From F23-B02 sp963625685 (GTDB lineage Bacteria; Bacillota; Clostridia; Oscillospirales; Oscillospiraceae), in contig CAVFTR010000006.1 of assembly GCA_963625685.1 (NCBI GenBank), forward strand, positions 50,606 through 114,605: 64,000 nt of DNA. The letters are read 5' to 3'. The notes beneath the pieces are model-generated. The model searched no databases. It had not been told where the DNA came from and saw only the letters and a program-made list of their open reading frames with translations. Positions 16,163 to 24,801 of this stretch are shown in pieces; positions within the stretch are counted from its first letter, which is position 1, and each line of letters begins with the position of its first letter. The translations under genes and the position numbers were made by a program.

Positions 16163-18301
16163 TCAGAAGAGATCGCGGAAGTTTGCGAAGATATCGTCGA
16201 TACCGCCGCCGTTGTTGTTTTCTTCCTCCTGCTTCTTCTGCTCTTCCTCCTGCTTCTTCTTTTCTTCCTCTTCCTTCTGCTTCTTCTCCTCCTCGGTCAG
16301 AGCCTGCTCCTCAAGCTCCTCGCGGGTGCCGAAGATGCCGGTCGGCTCGCCGCCGGTGGACATATTGAAGTCCTTGTACGCGAGATCGGCGTGGACAGAG
16401 GACATGACCTTCTGCCAGATGGTGACGGCGGGGTTGCCGCTGAAGGCCATATATTCGGGCGTGTCGTAGCCCGTCCAGACCGCGCAGGTGTAATACGGCG
16501 TGTAGCCGCAGAACCAGCGGTCGTAGTTTGCCGTCGTGGTGCCGGTCTTGCCGGCGACGGGCATGTTGCTCAGGCGCGAGGCCGAGCCCGTGCCGTTCGT
16601 GGCGGCGTTATTGAGCATATAGGTCATGGTGCGCGCGGTCTCCTGCGAGAAGGCCCGGATGGTCTCGGGCTGATTGTCGAGAACTATCTTGCCCGTGCGG
16701 TCCTTGACCATGGTGTAGGTGCGCGAGTAGGTGAAGGTGCCGTCGTTTGCCAGCGCGGTGTAGGCCTGCGCCATCTCGCGCACGGTGATGCCGTAGCTCG
16801 GCTGGCCGAGCGCCATCGCCGCATAGTCGGCATCCGCGTCTATCAGGCTCGTAACGCCCAGGCGCGAGCGCAGAAACTCCAGCGACGTTGAGGGGGTCAG
16901 CTTATCGACGATCTGCGCGGCAACGGTGTTTTTCGACCACTGGAGCGCGTATTTTATCGTGATGACTTTGTCGTATTCGTTCGGCGAGTTTTTCGGATAC
17001 CACGAGGTGTGCGCGAGCTGAACATGCGTCTCGTCCTCGTCGAGCACGAGCGTCGAGGGGCTTATGAGCCCGTATTCCACCGCAGGCCCGTAGACAGACA
17101 GCGGCTTTATCGACGAGCCGGGCGGGCGCGTGGTGCCGGTGGCTCTGTTCAGACCGTAGTTTATCGTCTTCTCGCCCGTGCCGCCGGTGAGCGCCTTTAT
17201 CTCGCCGGTGTACTGGTCGATGATGACTATCGCGCTCTGAAGCTGCGATTTTGTGCTGCCGTAGGTCTTGGGCAGCTCCTCAAGATTCGTGTATATCGCG
17301 TCGACCTTGGCCTGGATGTCGGTGTCGATGCAGGCGTATATCTCGTAGCCCGCGTTGTGCACCAGCTGGCTTGCGGCGGTGCGGCTGATGCCCTTGGTCT
17401 CGGCGAGGTCTGTTATCACGTCCGAGAGGACGACCTCCTCGTAGTAGGAGTAGACGCCGGAGCTGCCGGGCGAATTTTCGCCGCGGACGAAGTCGAGCTC
17501 CTCGGCCTTGGCCGCCTCGTACTCGTCCTTTTCGAGGTAGCCCTGCTTATACATCTCGCGCAGGACGTTCTCCTGACGCTCCTTGTTGTTCTCGACGCTG
17601 TAGAACGGGTCGTAATACGTCGGCAGGTTCGTTATGCCGACGATGGACGCGGCCTCGGCAACGGAGAGGTCCTTTGCGTCCTTGCCGAAATAGGTCTGCG
17701 CCGCGGTCTGGATGCCGTAGCAGCCCTCGCCGAAGTAAACGGCGTTGAGGTAATACTCAAGGATCTCCTCCTTGTCGTAGTTCTTCTCAAGCTCGAGCGC
17801 CTGGAATATCTCCAGAAGCTTGCGCTGCACGGTTATATCGTCCTGCTGGGTGAGGTTTTTTATAAGCTGCTGCGTTATCGTCGAGCCGCCGAAGGTCGAG
17901 CCGCCGGTAAACATGTTAAGCGCCGCGTGCGCCGTTCTGAACCAGTCGACGCCCTTGTGCGTGTAAAAGCGCTTGTCCTCGATGGCGATGAGCGCCTTTT
18001 TCAGGTGGTCGGGGATATCGTCGCCGTCGACCCATATGCGGTTTTCGCTGCTTTTAACGGTCGTCAGCTTCTGATAATCGCCGTTTGAGTCCTGATAATA
18101 GATAATGCTCGACTGGTTGAGGGTGAAGTCGTTGAGATCGAGGTCGAGGCTCGGCGTGATGCAGGTCTTCACATAAAATGCGAAGATACACACGAAGATG
18201 AGCCCAGTCACAACGCCGATGAGCAGGATCGTTCCGATCACGCCCATAACGCGGCCGAATCCGCCGCCGCGCTTTTCGGCGGGCTCTCTGGCAATATCCA
18301 T
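16163..18301 (-). CDS. Class A penicillin-binding protein (glycosyltransferase/transpeptidase)
   Basis: A 712-residue bifunctional peptidoglycan synthase. A membrane anchor lies near residues 15-45. The GT51 glycosyltransferase has AIEDKRFYTHKGVDW, GGSTITQQLIKNLT and RKLLEIFQALELEK. The transpeptidase has GSSIKPL (active Ser), SKN and KTGTT. The last ~55 residues are Lys/Glu/Gln-rich and end NNNGGGIDDIFANFRDLF, probably an unstructured tail. AAGGAGG is 11 nt before the ATG at 18301; a GTG four codons earlier overlaps that site and is less likely. It polymerises and cross-links the wall outside the membrane. Confidence 0.93.
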   Translation of the reverse strand: MDIAREPAEKRGGGFGRVMGVIGTILLIGVVTGLIFVCIFAFYVKTCITPSLDLDLNDFTLNQSSIIYYQDSNGDYQKLTTVKSSENRIWVDGDDIPDHLKKALIAIEDKRFYTHKGVDWFRTAHAALNMFTGGSTFGGSTITQQLIKNLTQQDDITVQRKLLEIFQALELEKNYDKEEILEYYLNAVYFGEGCYGIQTAAQTYFGKDAKDLSVAEAASIVGITNLPTYYDPFYSVENNKERQENVLREMYKQGYLEKDEYEAAKAEELDFVRGENSPGSSGVYSYYEEVVLSDVITDLAETKGISRTAASQLVHNAGYEIYACIDTDIQAKVDAIYTNLEELPKTYGSTKSQLQSAIVIIDQYTGEIKALTGGTGEKTINYGLNRATGTTRPPGSSIKPLSVYGPAVEYGLISPSTLVLDEDETHVQLAHTSWYPKNSPNEYDKVITIKYALQWSKNTVAAQIVDKLTPSTSLEFLRSRLGVTSLIDADADYAAMALGQPSYGITVREMAQAYTALANDGTFTYSRTYTMVKDRTGKIVLDNQPETIRAFSQETARTMTYMLNNAATNGTGSASRLSNMPVAGKTGTTTANYDRWFCGYTPYYTCAVWTGYDTPEYMAFSGNPAVTIWQKVMSSVHADLAYKDFNMSTGGEPTGIFGTREELEEQALTEEEKKQKEEEEKKKQEEEQKKQEEENNNGGGIDDIFANFRDLF

Positions 18302-18395
18302 TTCCGGTAACACCTCCTTACGAGTGTCAAAGTAAAATGAAATATATCATAGCTCAGGCAGTGAGCGGCAGTAAGCTGATTTTATCTGAATTATC

Positions 18396-18404
18396 ATTAT
18401 ATCA
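18396..18404 (-). promoter_or_regulatory. Extended -10 promoter for the PBP gene
   Basis: On the minus strand TGATATAAT (TGn-TATAAT, 18404 down to 18396) gives an extended -10 about 95 nt before the PBP start. No good -35 is seen at normal spacing. A TTGACA nearby is too close to be its partner. Confidence 0.45.
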
Positions 18405-18506
18405 TGCTATGTCAAGCGGGGGTGGATAATTTGTAAAGTTTTGTACGCGGAGTGTATTTGTTTTCGCGGAAGATGGGGATAATACAAAATAAAGGAGTTG
18501 AAGATA

Positions 18507-18827
18507 TTGAAGAATATGCTCAAAAGGCCCGCGCTGTGCGTTCTCGCGCTCACGGCGCTGATAACGGCCGCCGCGGCGGTCAGAAGCGCGGAGCGTGTGC
18601 CCGCCGAGACGGTGCAGAGCGCGGATACGGCGTCCGCGGGCGGCTACTGCCTGCGCGACTGGCAGGGCTACGTCGCCGTTTTCGAGGGAGAAAGCGAAAC
18701 GCCCAGCGAGATGACCGACATTCCGACAGGCACGCTCAACCTCGTCGACAGGGAAAAGCTCAGAAGCGGCATAGCCGCCGGAACGCGCGAGCAGCTGCTG
18801 TCGCTGCTTGAGGACTTTAGCTCTTGA
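18507..18827 (+). CDS. Small exported protein, possible BofC-C-terminal-like domain
   Basis: The best start is TTG 18507, 9 nt after AAAGGAG; the TTG at 18498 abuts the ribosome site and ATG 18516 is too far. The 106-residue product has an N-terminal hydrophobic segment (LKRPALCVLALTALITAAAAV), a signal peptide or anchor, then ~75 extracytoplasmic residues with YCLRDWQGYVAVFEG...MTDIPTGTLNLVDREKLRSGI. This pattern resembles the C-terminal domain of BofC, a forespore protein, and of small BofC-like proteins in Clostridia. I assign the family only tentatively. Confidence 0.6.
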   Translation: MKNMLKRPALCVLALTALITAAAAVRSAERVPAETVQSADTASAGGYCLRDWQGYVAVFEGESETPSEMTDIPTGTLNLVDREKLRSGIAAGTREQLLSLLEDFSS

Positions 18828-18852
18828 TTTATGCGCCTGTGTAGGTTAAAAT
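18824..18852 (+). promoter_or_regulatory. Promoter for the DUF1292 gene
   Basis: TTGATT (18824-18829) and TAAAAT (18847-18852) are separated by 17 bp. The -35 overlaps the stop codon of the previous gene. The predicted start is ~20 nt before the gene's AGGAGG. Confidence 0.65.
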
Positions 18853-18881
18853 AGGATCACCACAACACAGGAGGAAATAAC

Positions 18882-19169
18882 ATGAGCGAAAATTTCGGCA
18901 ATGATTTTATCACTATAATAGATGACGACGGCAACGAATTCAACCTTGAGCTTCTCGACACCATAGATCATAACGGCGAGACCTTTTCCGCCTTCCTGCC
19001 TGCGGATATGGACGAGGACGACCCCGATTACGGCCTTATCCTGCTGAGCGTCACCGAGGACGAGAACGGCGACGAGCTGTTTGAATCCATCGACGACGAC
19101 GAAAAGCTCGAGCAGGTGTACCAGATGTTCATGACCGTCTTCGAGGCCGAGGACGGCGACGGGGAATAA
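18882..19169 (+). CDS. DUF1292 family protein
   Basis: A 95-residue, very acidic protein (FITIIDDDGNEFNLELLDTIDHNGETFSAFLPAD...YGLILLSVTEDENGDELFESIDDDE) matching the DUF1292/YrzB pattern of Firmicutes. In other Firmicutes this family is typically encoded near the Holliday-junction resolvase gene, but here it stands alone before 6S RNA. Molecular function is not known. AGGAGG lies 7 nt before the ATG. Confidence 0.82.
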   Translation: MSENFGNDFITIIDDDGNEFNLELLDTIDHNGETFSAFLPADMDEDDPDYGLILLSVTEDENGDELFESIDDDEKLEQVYQMFMTVFEAEDGDGE

Positions 19170-19208
19170 GACGAGGAACTTATTCATATGTTCCCTAATG
19201 TAAGATAA

Positions 19209-19412
19209 ATAAACCCTGCCGCGTTCGCGGTGTCATATTGACATAGGGTCCGTTAAACCCACATTTCTAATAAGGGATGCCGATTTGAATCTGCGGATCG
19301 CAGGCCTCCCGGCCTCCGTGCCGGACGTTGGAAGCACTGAAACAGAGCTTAGGCGACCCACCTGCTACTTTGTGCAGGTTATAACCGGACCCCAACGGCG
19401 CGGCGGGGCCTT
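19209..19412 (+). ncRNA. ssrS: 6S RNA
   Basis: A ~200-nt non-coding stretch with 6S architecture. The ends pair (CCCTGCCGCG at 19214-19223 with CGCGGCGGGG at 19399-19408). A second helix (GGGTCCG near 19246 with CGGACCCC near 19386) closes a large, weakly paired central region, and the 3' half has GAAACAGAGCTTAGGCGACCCACCTG followed by its hairpin partner GCAGGTT. That 3' motif is what I recognise from Firmicutes 6S RNAs. 6S RNA mimics an open promoter and sequesters sigma-A RNA polymerase. A terminator follows at 19413-19446. Ends are approximate to a few bases. Confidence 0.8.
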
Positions 19413-19446
19413 GCCCGATGGTTTTCCATCGGGCATTTTTATTTTT
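19413..19446 (+). terminator. Terminator after 6S RNA
   Basis: GCCCGATGG, a TTTT loop, CCATCGGGC and then ATTTTTATTTTT: a 9-bp perfect stem with a long U-tract directly after the 6S closing stem. Confidence 0.92.
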
Positions 19447-19649
19447 CGTAAACGCTGAACAAATGACTGTCAGCGTCTGAACGGATAATTTGTGCCCTGA
19501 TTTAGTCGCTTCTTCTTGAAATACACAAAGTATTCCTGCGAAAAAGCGCCGTTATCAGGACCCAAATCCTCTCGCCCAGCCATCTGACGCATTTATTCAG
19601 CGCTTACGTTAGTTCTTGACAAATAACAAAAAATACATAGAAAAAGCAT

Positions 19650-19704
19650 GCAGCCGAAAAAATTTCGGCTGCAAATTTTTTTACTTGTACGCAAACGTAC
19701 AAGT
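19650..19704 (+). terminator. Terminator plus adjacent 9-bp palindrome upstream of the phage-like cluster
   Basis: GCAGCCGAAA (19650-19659) and TTTCGGCTGC (19663-19672) form a 10-bp stem followed by AAATTTTTTT, a good terminator. Immediately after it ACTTGTACG-CAAA-CGTACAAGT (19683-19704) is a perfect palindrome, a candidate operator or leader hairpin. The stretch 19447-19649 between the 6S terminator and this point holds no gene I can support. Confidence 0.75.
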
Positions 19705-19742
19705 TTCGCCCGAAAACAGCCTATGGGTGAGAGGTGAATTTA

Positions 19743-20066
19743 ATGAAAAGAAAAAGATCCGCCGATGCGGATAAGCTTCTCGAAAGGCTTGCGGCGGCCA
19801 CGCCGAACGACGCCGTGAAGCTGCTTTACCTCAGCGCCGAGGACATCTCCGAGCTCGGGGGACTCGATCTTTCGCTGCTGAGCGAGATAAAGCGCGGACC
19901 GAAGGGGGAGGTGGAGCTGAAGTTCGTAAACAAGCTGGCGATAATAAGGGAGCTGATAGAGCTCAATGCCGCGGCCGCGGCGCAGTCGGCTCAGGGCGGC
20001 GGCTTCTACGCGGCGCTGGACAGATCGGCGAGGCTTCTGGAGGACGGGCGGAAGGATGAGCTTTGA
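19743..20066 (+). CDS. Probable terminase small subunit
   Basis: A 107-residue, helix-rich basic N-terminus (MKRKRSADADKLLERL) followed by helical segments and a Gly/Ala-rich region. It starts at ATG 19743, 7 nt after AGAGGT, and overlaps the large terminase gene by 11 nt. The sequence itself is not strongly diagnostic. Position, size and charge make it the DNA-recognition small subunit of a phage packaging terminase. Confidence 0.55.
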   Translation: MKRKRSADADKLLERLAAATPNDAVKLLYLSAEDISELGGLDLSLLSEIKRGPKGEVELKFVNKLAIIRELIELNAAAAAQSAQGGGFYAALDRSARLLEDGRKDEL

Positions 20067-21294
20067 GCTTTTCTCGCGTACCCAGCTGCGGGTCCTGTCG
20101 TGGTGGAGCGACGCGTCAGCCTACCGCGAGCTCGACGCCGTCATCTGCGACGGCGCGGTGCGCTCGGGCAAGACCCTGTGCATGGGCATATCCTTCGTCT
20201 GCTGGGCGATGCGGCGCTTTGACGGGTGCAGCTTCGGCATATGCGGCAAGGCCAGGAGCAGCATAAGGCGCAATATGATAGAGCCCCTGCTTCCGGTGCT
20301 GCGCGACATGGGCTTTGCGGTGCGCGATCTCGTCTCGAAGGGCCTTATCGAGATAAGCTACCGCGGGCGGCAGAACCGCTTTTATCTCTTCGGCGGCAGG
20401 GACGAGAGCTCGGGCTCGCTCATACAGGGCGTGACGCTCGCCGGAGCGCTGCTCGACGAGGTGGTGCTGATGCCGCGCTCCTTTGTCGAGCAGGCCTGCG
20501 CAAGATGCTCGGTCACGGGCAGCAAGCTGTGGTTCAGCTGCAATCCGGAGAGCCCGCAGCACTGGTTCTACCGCGAATGGATACAGCGCGCCGATGAGCG
20601 CAGGGCGCTGTATATCCACTTCACGCTCGAGGATAACCCCTCGCTGTCAACGACGATAATCGAGCGCTATAAGCGGATGTACAGCGGCGACTTCTACCGG
20701 CGCTTCATCCTCGGCCAGTGGGTGCTGCCCGAGGGCAGGGTGTACGATTTCTTCACCGAGGACATGCTCTGCGACGCGCCGGCCGGCTGCACAGAGCACA
20801 TCGTATCCTGCGACTACGGCACGAAAAACCCGAGCTCCTTCGGGCTCTGGGGGAAAAGCGGCGAGACCTGGTACCGGCTGAGAGAGTATTACTACGACGG
20901 GCGCAGGGAGGGCCGGCAGAAGACCGACGAGGAATACGTAGCCGAGCTCAGGCGCCTGTGCGCGGATACCGCGCCGCGCCGCGTCATCGTCGACCCCTCC
21001 GCGGCAAGCTTCATCGAGGCGCTCTCCCGCGCGGGCTTTTGCGTGGAAAAGGCCGATAACGACGTGCTGCGCGGCATACGCCTGACGGCCTCGTATCTCA
21101 AAAGCGGCCGCATACGCATCTGCCGCGGCTGTGACGACGCCCTGCGCGAGTTTTACCAGTACCGCTGGGACGGGAGGGCCGGCAGGGAAACGCCCTTAAA
21201 GCAGCACGATCACGCGATGGACGATATCCGCTACTTCGCCGCGGGCATCTCAAAACTTGCGCAGCCCATGGGCGCTGTGTGGGTAGAAAGGTAG
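20056..21294 (+). CDS. Phage terminase large subunit
   Basis: A 412-residue TerL. The N-terminal ATPase has Walker A-like DGAVRSGKTLCMG (residues ~31-43) and Walker B with the catalytic Glu (GALLDEVVL). The C-terminal RNase H-like nuclease begins at SCDYGTKNPSSFGLWG and continues through RRVIVDPSAASF and KQHDHAMDDIRYF. It resembles the PBSX/SPP1-type family. It would cut and pump DNA into proheads. The true start is ATG 20056 with GAAGG upstream. Composition is GC-rich like the flanking chromosome. Confidence 0.9.
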   Translation: MSFELFSRTQLRVLSWWSDASAYRELDAVICDGAVRSGKTLCMGISFVCWAMRRFDGCSFGICGKARSSIRRNMIEPLLPVLRDMGFAVRDLVSKGLIEISYRGRQNRFYLFGGRDESSGSLIQGVTLAGALLDEVVLMPRSFVEQACARCSVTGSKLWFSCNPESPQHWFYREWIQRADERRALYIHFTLEDNPSLSTTIIERYKRMYSGDFYRRFILGQWVLPEGRVYDFFTEDMLCDAPAGCTEHIVSCDYGTKNPSSFGLWGKSGETWYRLREYYYDGRREGRQKTDEEYVAELRRLCADTAPRRVIVDPSAASFIEALSRAGFCVEKADNDVLRGIRLTASYLKSGRIRICRGCDDALREFYQYRWDGRAGRETPLKQHDHAMDDIRYFAAGISKLAQPMGAVWVER

Positions 21295-21298
21295 GAAT

Positions 21299-22450
21299 AT
21301 GAAACTGTTTTCAAAACAAAAGACGGTATCGCCGAGGGTGCAGCTGCGCAGCGCGCAGAGCCATCCCTTCGGCCTTATCGACAGCTACACGCCGCTCGGC
21401 AGCGGCGAGACGCGGCTGTACCGCATGATCCGCGAGGCGGTGCCGGTGGTGGACGCGGCGATACTCAAGATCGTCAGGCTCACCGGCGGCTTCGAGGCCC
21501 GCTGCGCGGACAAAAAAGCGGAGCGCGAGCTCAACGAGTTTATCCGTACCGTGCCTGTCGGCAGAGGTCAGACGGGGCTTGACTGCTTTCTCTCGGCCTA
21601 TCTCGATTCCATGGTGACCTGCGGCCGGGCCGTGGGCGAGATCGTGGTGAACGGAAACCGCGATATAGCGGCGGTGCTCTGCGGAAACGTCGCCGACGTG
21701 CAGATCAGGGAGGGCAAGACCCCGCTCGACTTCGAGCTGTGCGGCGTTTCCGACACCGGCTGCGTCGTGCCGTTCCGGTATCAGAATCTGCTGCTGTTTA
21801 CGCCCTTCAATCCCGAGGCCGATTCGCCCTACGGCGTTTCGCTGCTCAGGAGCATGCCCTTTCTGTGCGGGATACTGCTGAAGATATACCAGTCGATAGG
21901 CGTCAACTGGGAGCGCGCGGGCAACGTGCGCTTCGCGGTGGTCTATAAGCCGCAGGGCGACGCGCTCGACAGGCTCTCGGCTCAGGAGCGCGCGCAGCAG
22001 ATCGCCTCGCAGTGGTCGGAGGCCATGCAGAGCGGAAAAAGCGGCTCTGTGCGCGATTTCGTCGCCGTGGGAGATGTGGACATCAAGGTCATAGGCGCGG
22101 ATAACCAGATCCTCGACAGCGAGGTGCCCGTGCGCCAGATACTCGAGCAGCTGATCGCCCGTACCGGCATACCGCCGTTCCTGCTCGGCCTGAACTGGTC
22201 GACGACCGAGCGCATGAGCGCGCAGCAGGCCGACCTCATGACGAGCGAGCTGGGCTCCATCCGCCGCTCGGTGACGCCCGTCCTCGAGAAGATCTGCCGC
22301 ATGTGGCTTAGCATGCACGGCTACGCGACGACGCTCGATATCGAGTGGGAGACTATCAATCTTCAGGACGAGATCGAGGAGGCAAGGGCAGCGCTCTACC
22401 TCGCGCAGAGGGACAAAATTTATTGGGAAGAAGGTAAAAAGCAAGAATGA
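21299..22450 (+). CDS. Phage portal protein
   Basis: A 383-residue portal protein. It has an N-terminal basic stretch, then PVVDAAILKIVRLTGGF, the core YQSIGVNWERAGNVRFAVVYKP, and the C-terminal segment ARTGIPPFLLGLNWSTTERMSAQQADLM, followed by helices that line the channel. It forms the ring at the capsid vertex through which DNA passes. It starts 5 nt after terL, and its stop overlaps the next start (ATGA). Confidence 0.85.
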   Translation: MKLFSKQKTVSPRVQLRSAQSHPFGLIDSYTPLGSGETRLYRMIREAVPVVDAAILKIVRLTGGFEARCADKKAERELNEFIRTVPVGRGQTGLDCFLSAYLDSMVTCGRAVGEIVVNGNRDIAAVLCGNVADVQIREGKTPLDFELCGVSDTGCVVPFRYQNLLLFTPFNPEADSPYGVSLLRSMPFLCGILLKIYQSIGVNWERAGNVRFAVVYKPQGDALDRLSAQERAQQIASQWSEAMQSGKSGSVRDFVAVGDVDIKVIGADNQILDSEVPVRQILEQLIARTGIPPFLLGLNWSTTERMSAQQADLMTSELGSIRRSVTPVLEKICRMWLSMHGYATTLDIEWETINLQDEIEEARAALYLAQRDKIYWEEGKKQE

Positions 22451-23340
22451 AGATCATCAAGGACGGCTCGGCGGCGGGCTCGGAGTGTACGCAGCAGGAG
22501 CTGCAGGCGATAAACGCCTTTGCCAAGACGCAGCTCGGCATCGACGAGGTGTACACCTTTCAGGTGCTGCTGTGCGACAACGAGGTCGACCGCGACTTCG
22601 AGCGCTTTTCGGTATCGACGCTCCGCGAGCTCGGCGAGCTTTTCGTCGGCGCCACGGGCATCTGCGACCACGACTGGCGCAGTGAAAATCAGGTGGCGCG
22701 CATATACAGGACGGAGCTCGTTACCGAAAAGGGCAGGACGACCTCCTGCGGCGAGGCCTATGTCTATCTCAAGGGCTTTGCCTACATGCTGCGCACCGAG
22801 GCAAACGCCGAGCTCATCGCCCAGATAGAGGGCGGCATAAAGCGCGAAACGAGCATCGGCTGCTCGGTCGCGCAGAGCATATGCAGCATCTGCGGCGCGG
22901 AAATGGGAGCATGCAGTCACGAAAAGGGCAGACTCTACGGCTCGGAGCGCTGCTGCGCGGTCCTGACGGGCGCTGTGGACGCTTACGAGTGGAGCTTCGT
23001 CGCCGTTCCCGCGCAGAGGAGCGCCGGCGTTATAAAGAGCTTCGTCGAAAGCGAGGCAGGACGCGGCTACAGGGCCGAATACGAGGAGCTTGAAAGGTCG
23101 GCGCGGCTGGGCAGGAGATATCTCGACGGGCTCAGGGCCGAGGTGCTCAGGCTCTGCCTCGTGTGCGACGAGAAAATGCATCCGGCGCTTGAAAAAAGCG
23201 TGCTTCTCATGGATGAGCCGGAGCTTCTGCGCCTCAGGGAGGCGTTCACGGAGGCGTCCGGAAAGCTTTATCCGCCGCTGACCCAGCTTCCGGGCAGAGG
23301 CGAGGTCACCGCATTTTCCGGTGAAGAATATATTATTTGA
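22447..23340 (+). CDS. Phage prohead protease with possible scaffold tail
   Basis: A 297-residue protein. The N-terminal ~190 residues carry the head-maturation protease pattern: D-x-D-R-D-F-E-R-F, CDHDW (catalytic His), KRETSIGCSV (catalytic Ser) and YEWSFVAVPAQRSAGV. The C-terminal ~100 residues are helical and may act as scaffold. An unusual four-Cys cluster (CSICGAEMGACSHEKGR) sits beside the active site and could bind a metal. It would process capsid subunits during assembly. It lies between portal and capsid genes, as expected. Confidence 0.8.
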   Translation: MKIIKDGSAAGSECTQQELQAINAFAKTQLGIDEVYTFQVLLCDNEVDRDFERFSVSTLRELGELFVGATGICDHDWRSENQVARIYRTELVTEKGRTTSCGEAYVYLKGFAYMLRTEANAELIAQIEGGIKRETSIGCSVAQSICSICGAEMGACSHEKGRLYGSERCCAVLTGAVDAYEWSFVAVPAQRSAGVIKSFVESEAGRGYRAEYEELERSARLGRRYLDGLRAEVLRLCLVCDEKMHPALEKSVLLMDEPELLRLREAFTEASGKLYPPLTQLPGRGEVTAFSGEEYII

Positions 23341-23362
23341 TCTCAGATCAGGAGGAGAAAAA

Positions 23363-23707
23363 ATGAAAGTCAGTTTTGAAGGCGCAGGGGAGCAGGTGCT
23401 CTCCTTCAATAAGGCAGACGACGTTGAAAAGGGCTGCCTTGTAAAAATGAGCGCGAACAGCACAGTCAAGGCCTGCACGGCGGACGAGCGCTTCATGGGC
23501 GTGTGCATCTCCGCCGGCGACGCGTTTGCGGAGATAAAGACCGCGGGCTACGTCGAGCTCGGCTACACCGGCACCGCTCCCGCCGTCGGCTACGCGGCGC
23601 TCGCCGCAGACACGAACGGCAAGGTCAAGGCCGTCACCGACGGCGGCAGGGAGTATCTTGTCATAAAGGTCGACACCGCCGCCGCTACGGTCGGCTTCAT
23701 GATGTAA
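23363..23707 (+). CDS. Probable capsid decoration/head protein
   Basis: A 114-residue beta-rich protein with MKVSFEGAGEQVLSFNKADDVEKGCLVKMSANSTVKACTADERFMGVC and YAALAADTNGKVKAV. Small beta-barrel proteins of this type, located just before the major capsid gene, are usually decoration or head-stabilising proteins (DUF2190-like). AGGAGG precedes the ATG at 23363. The function is inferred from pattern and position. Confidence 0.6.
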   Translation: MKVSFEGAGEQVLSFNKADDVEKGCLVKMSANSTVKACTADERFMGVCISAGDAFAEIKTAGYVELGYTGTAPAVGYAALAADTNGKVKAVTDGGREYLVIKVDTAAATVGFMM

Positions 23708-23720
23708 GGAGGAAATGAAC

Positions 23721-24752
23721 ATGGCATATAATTTCAACACGGTAAAGCTCGAAAAGGGCATGTATTCCGAGCGCGGCAGAAGCTTCGAGCAGACCCTCGA
23801 GGCGCTCGACCCCAACGAAAACTACAAGGGCACGCCCTACGAGGGGCTCGACGCCTTCCAGCGACAGCTCAAGCGCTTCGATATCAAGGTCCGCGGCGCG
23901 GGCAGCGACGTCGTGGAGAAGTTCTTCACCACCGCCGAGTCCGCGGTGCTGTTTCCCGAGTATGTCTCGCGCAGCGTGAAGGCCGGCATGGAGGAGGGCA
24001 ATATCCTGCCGTCGATCACCGCGACGGTCACGCGCTTTGACGGCATGGACTACCGCTCCATTTACTCGGCGGCCTCCGAGGACGACAAGAGCCTGCGCTA
24101 TGTCGGCGAGGGCGCGGCGATCCCCCAGACCGAGGTCAGGGCGTCCGACCATCTCGTGAGCCTCAAAAAGCGCGGCAGGATGCTCGTGGCCTCCTACGAG
24201 GCCATCCGCTTCCAGCGCCTTGACCTGTTCTCCGTCATGCTCCGCCAGATCGGCAATCAGATCATGCGCATGCATCTTGAGGACGCCATCGACGTCATCA
24301 AAAACGGCGACGGCAACTCCAACAGCGCGGAAAGCTACGCAGTCGGCGACCCGACCATCGGCGGCACCGCGGGTACGCTCAGCTACGGAGAGCTCCTTAA
24401 CTTCTGGAACACCTTCGACCCCTACACCATGAACACCATGCTCGCGTCTCCCGACGTGATGATGAAGATACTCAAGTGCTCGGAGTTCCAGAATCCCCTG
24501 ACGGGCCTGAACTTCCAGGGCACCGGCGAGCCCGGCAATCCTCTGGGTGCAAAGCTCATCCGCTGCTCGGCCATGCCTTCGGGCACCGTCATCGGCCTGG
24601 ACAAGGGCTACGCGCTTGAGATGGTCACCGCGGGCGACGTGAGCGTCGAGTACGACAGGCTCATCGACCGCCAGCTCGAGCGTGCCGCGATAACCAGCAT
24701 CTCCGGCTTTGCCAAGCTATACACCGAGGCCTCCAGGGTGCTGACTGTCTGA
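23721..24752 (+). CDS. Major capsid protein (HK97-fold type)
   Basis: A 343-residue protein. The N-terminal ~80 residues resemble a delta/scaffold region (DPNENYKGTPYEGLDAFQRQLKRFDIKVRG), followed by FFTTAESAVLFPEYVSRSVKAGMEEGNILPSITATVTRFDG and the KRGRMLVASYEAIRFQRLDLFSVMLRQIG region typical of HK97-like capsids. The start is ATG 23721, 8 nt after AAGGAGG; an ATG at 23715 is too close to it. It assembles the icosahedral shell. A 9-bp hairpin with a weak U-tract follows at 24762-24789. Confidence 0.82.
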   Translation: MAYNFNTVKLEKGMYSERGRSFEQTLEALDPNENYKGTPYEGLDAFQRQLKRFDIKVRGAGSDVVEKFFTTAESAVLFPEYVSRSVKAGMEEGNILPSITATVTRFDGMDYRSIYSAASEDDKSLRYVGEGAAIPQTEVRASDHLVSLKKRGRMLVASYEAIRFQRLDLFSVMLRQIGNQIMRMHLEDAIDVIKNGDGNSNSAESYAVGDPTIGGTAGTLSYGELLNFWNTFDPYTMNTMLASPDVMMKILKCSEFQNPLTGLNFQGTGEPGNPLGAKLIRCSAMPSGTVIGLDKGYALEMVTAGDVSVEYDRLIDRQLERAAITSISGFAKLYTEASRVLTV

Positions 24753-24761
24753 AAAAAATAA

Positions 24762-24789
24762 GGAGACGGGGAAACCCGTCTCCGCTTTA
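24762..24789 (+). terminator. Weak intercistronic hairpin after the capsid gene
   Basis: GGAGACGGG-GAAA-CCCGTCTCC is a perfect 9-bp stem with a stable GAAA loop, followed only by GCTTTAA. It may protect or attenuate transcripts so that head genes exceed tail genes. Confidence 0.5.
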
Positions 24790-24801
24790 AGGAGGGAACC
24801 G

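Noticed and set aside
18391..18414. TTGACA on the minus strand as -35 partner of the PBP -10
   Set aside because: It lies only ~9 bp from TATAAT; spacing is impossible, so only the extended -10 is kept.
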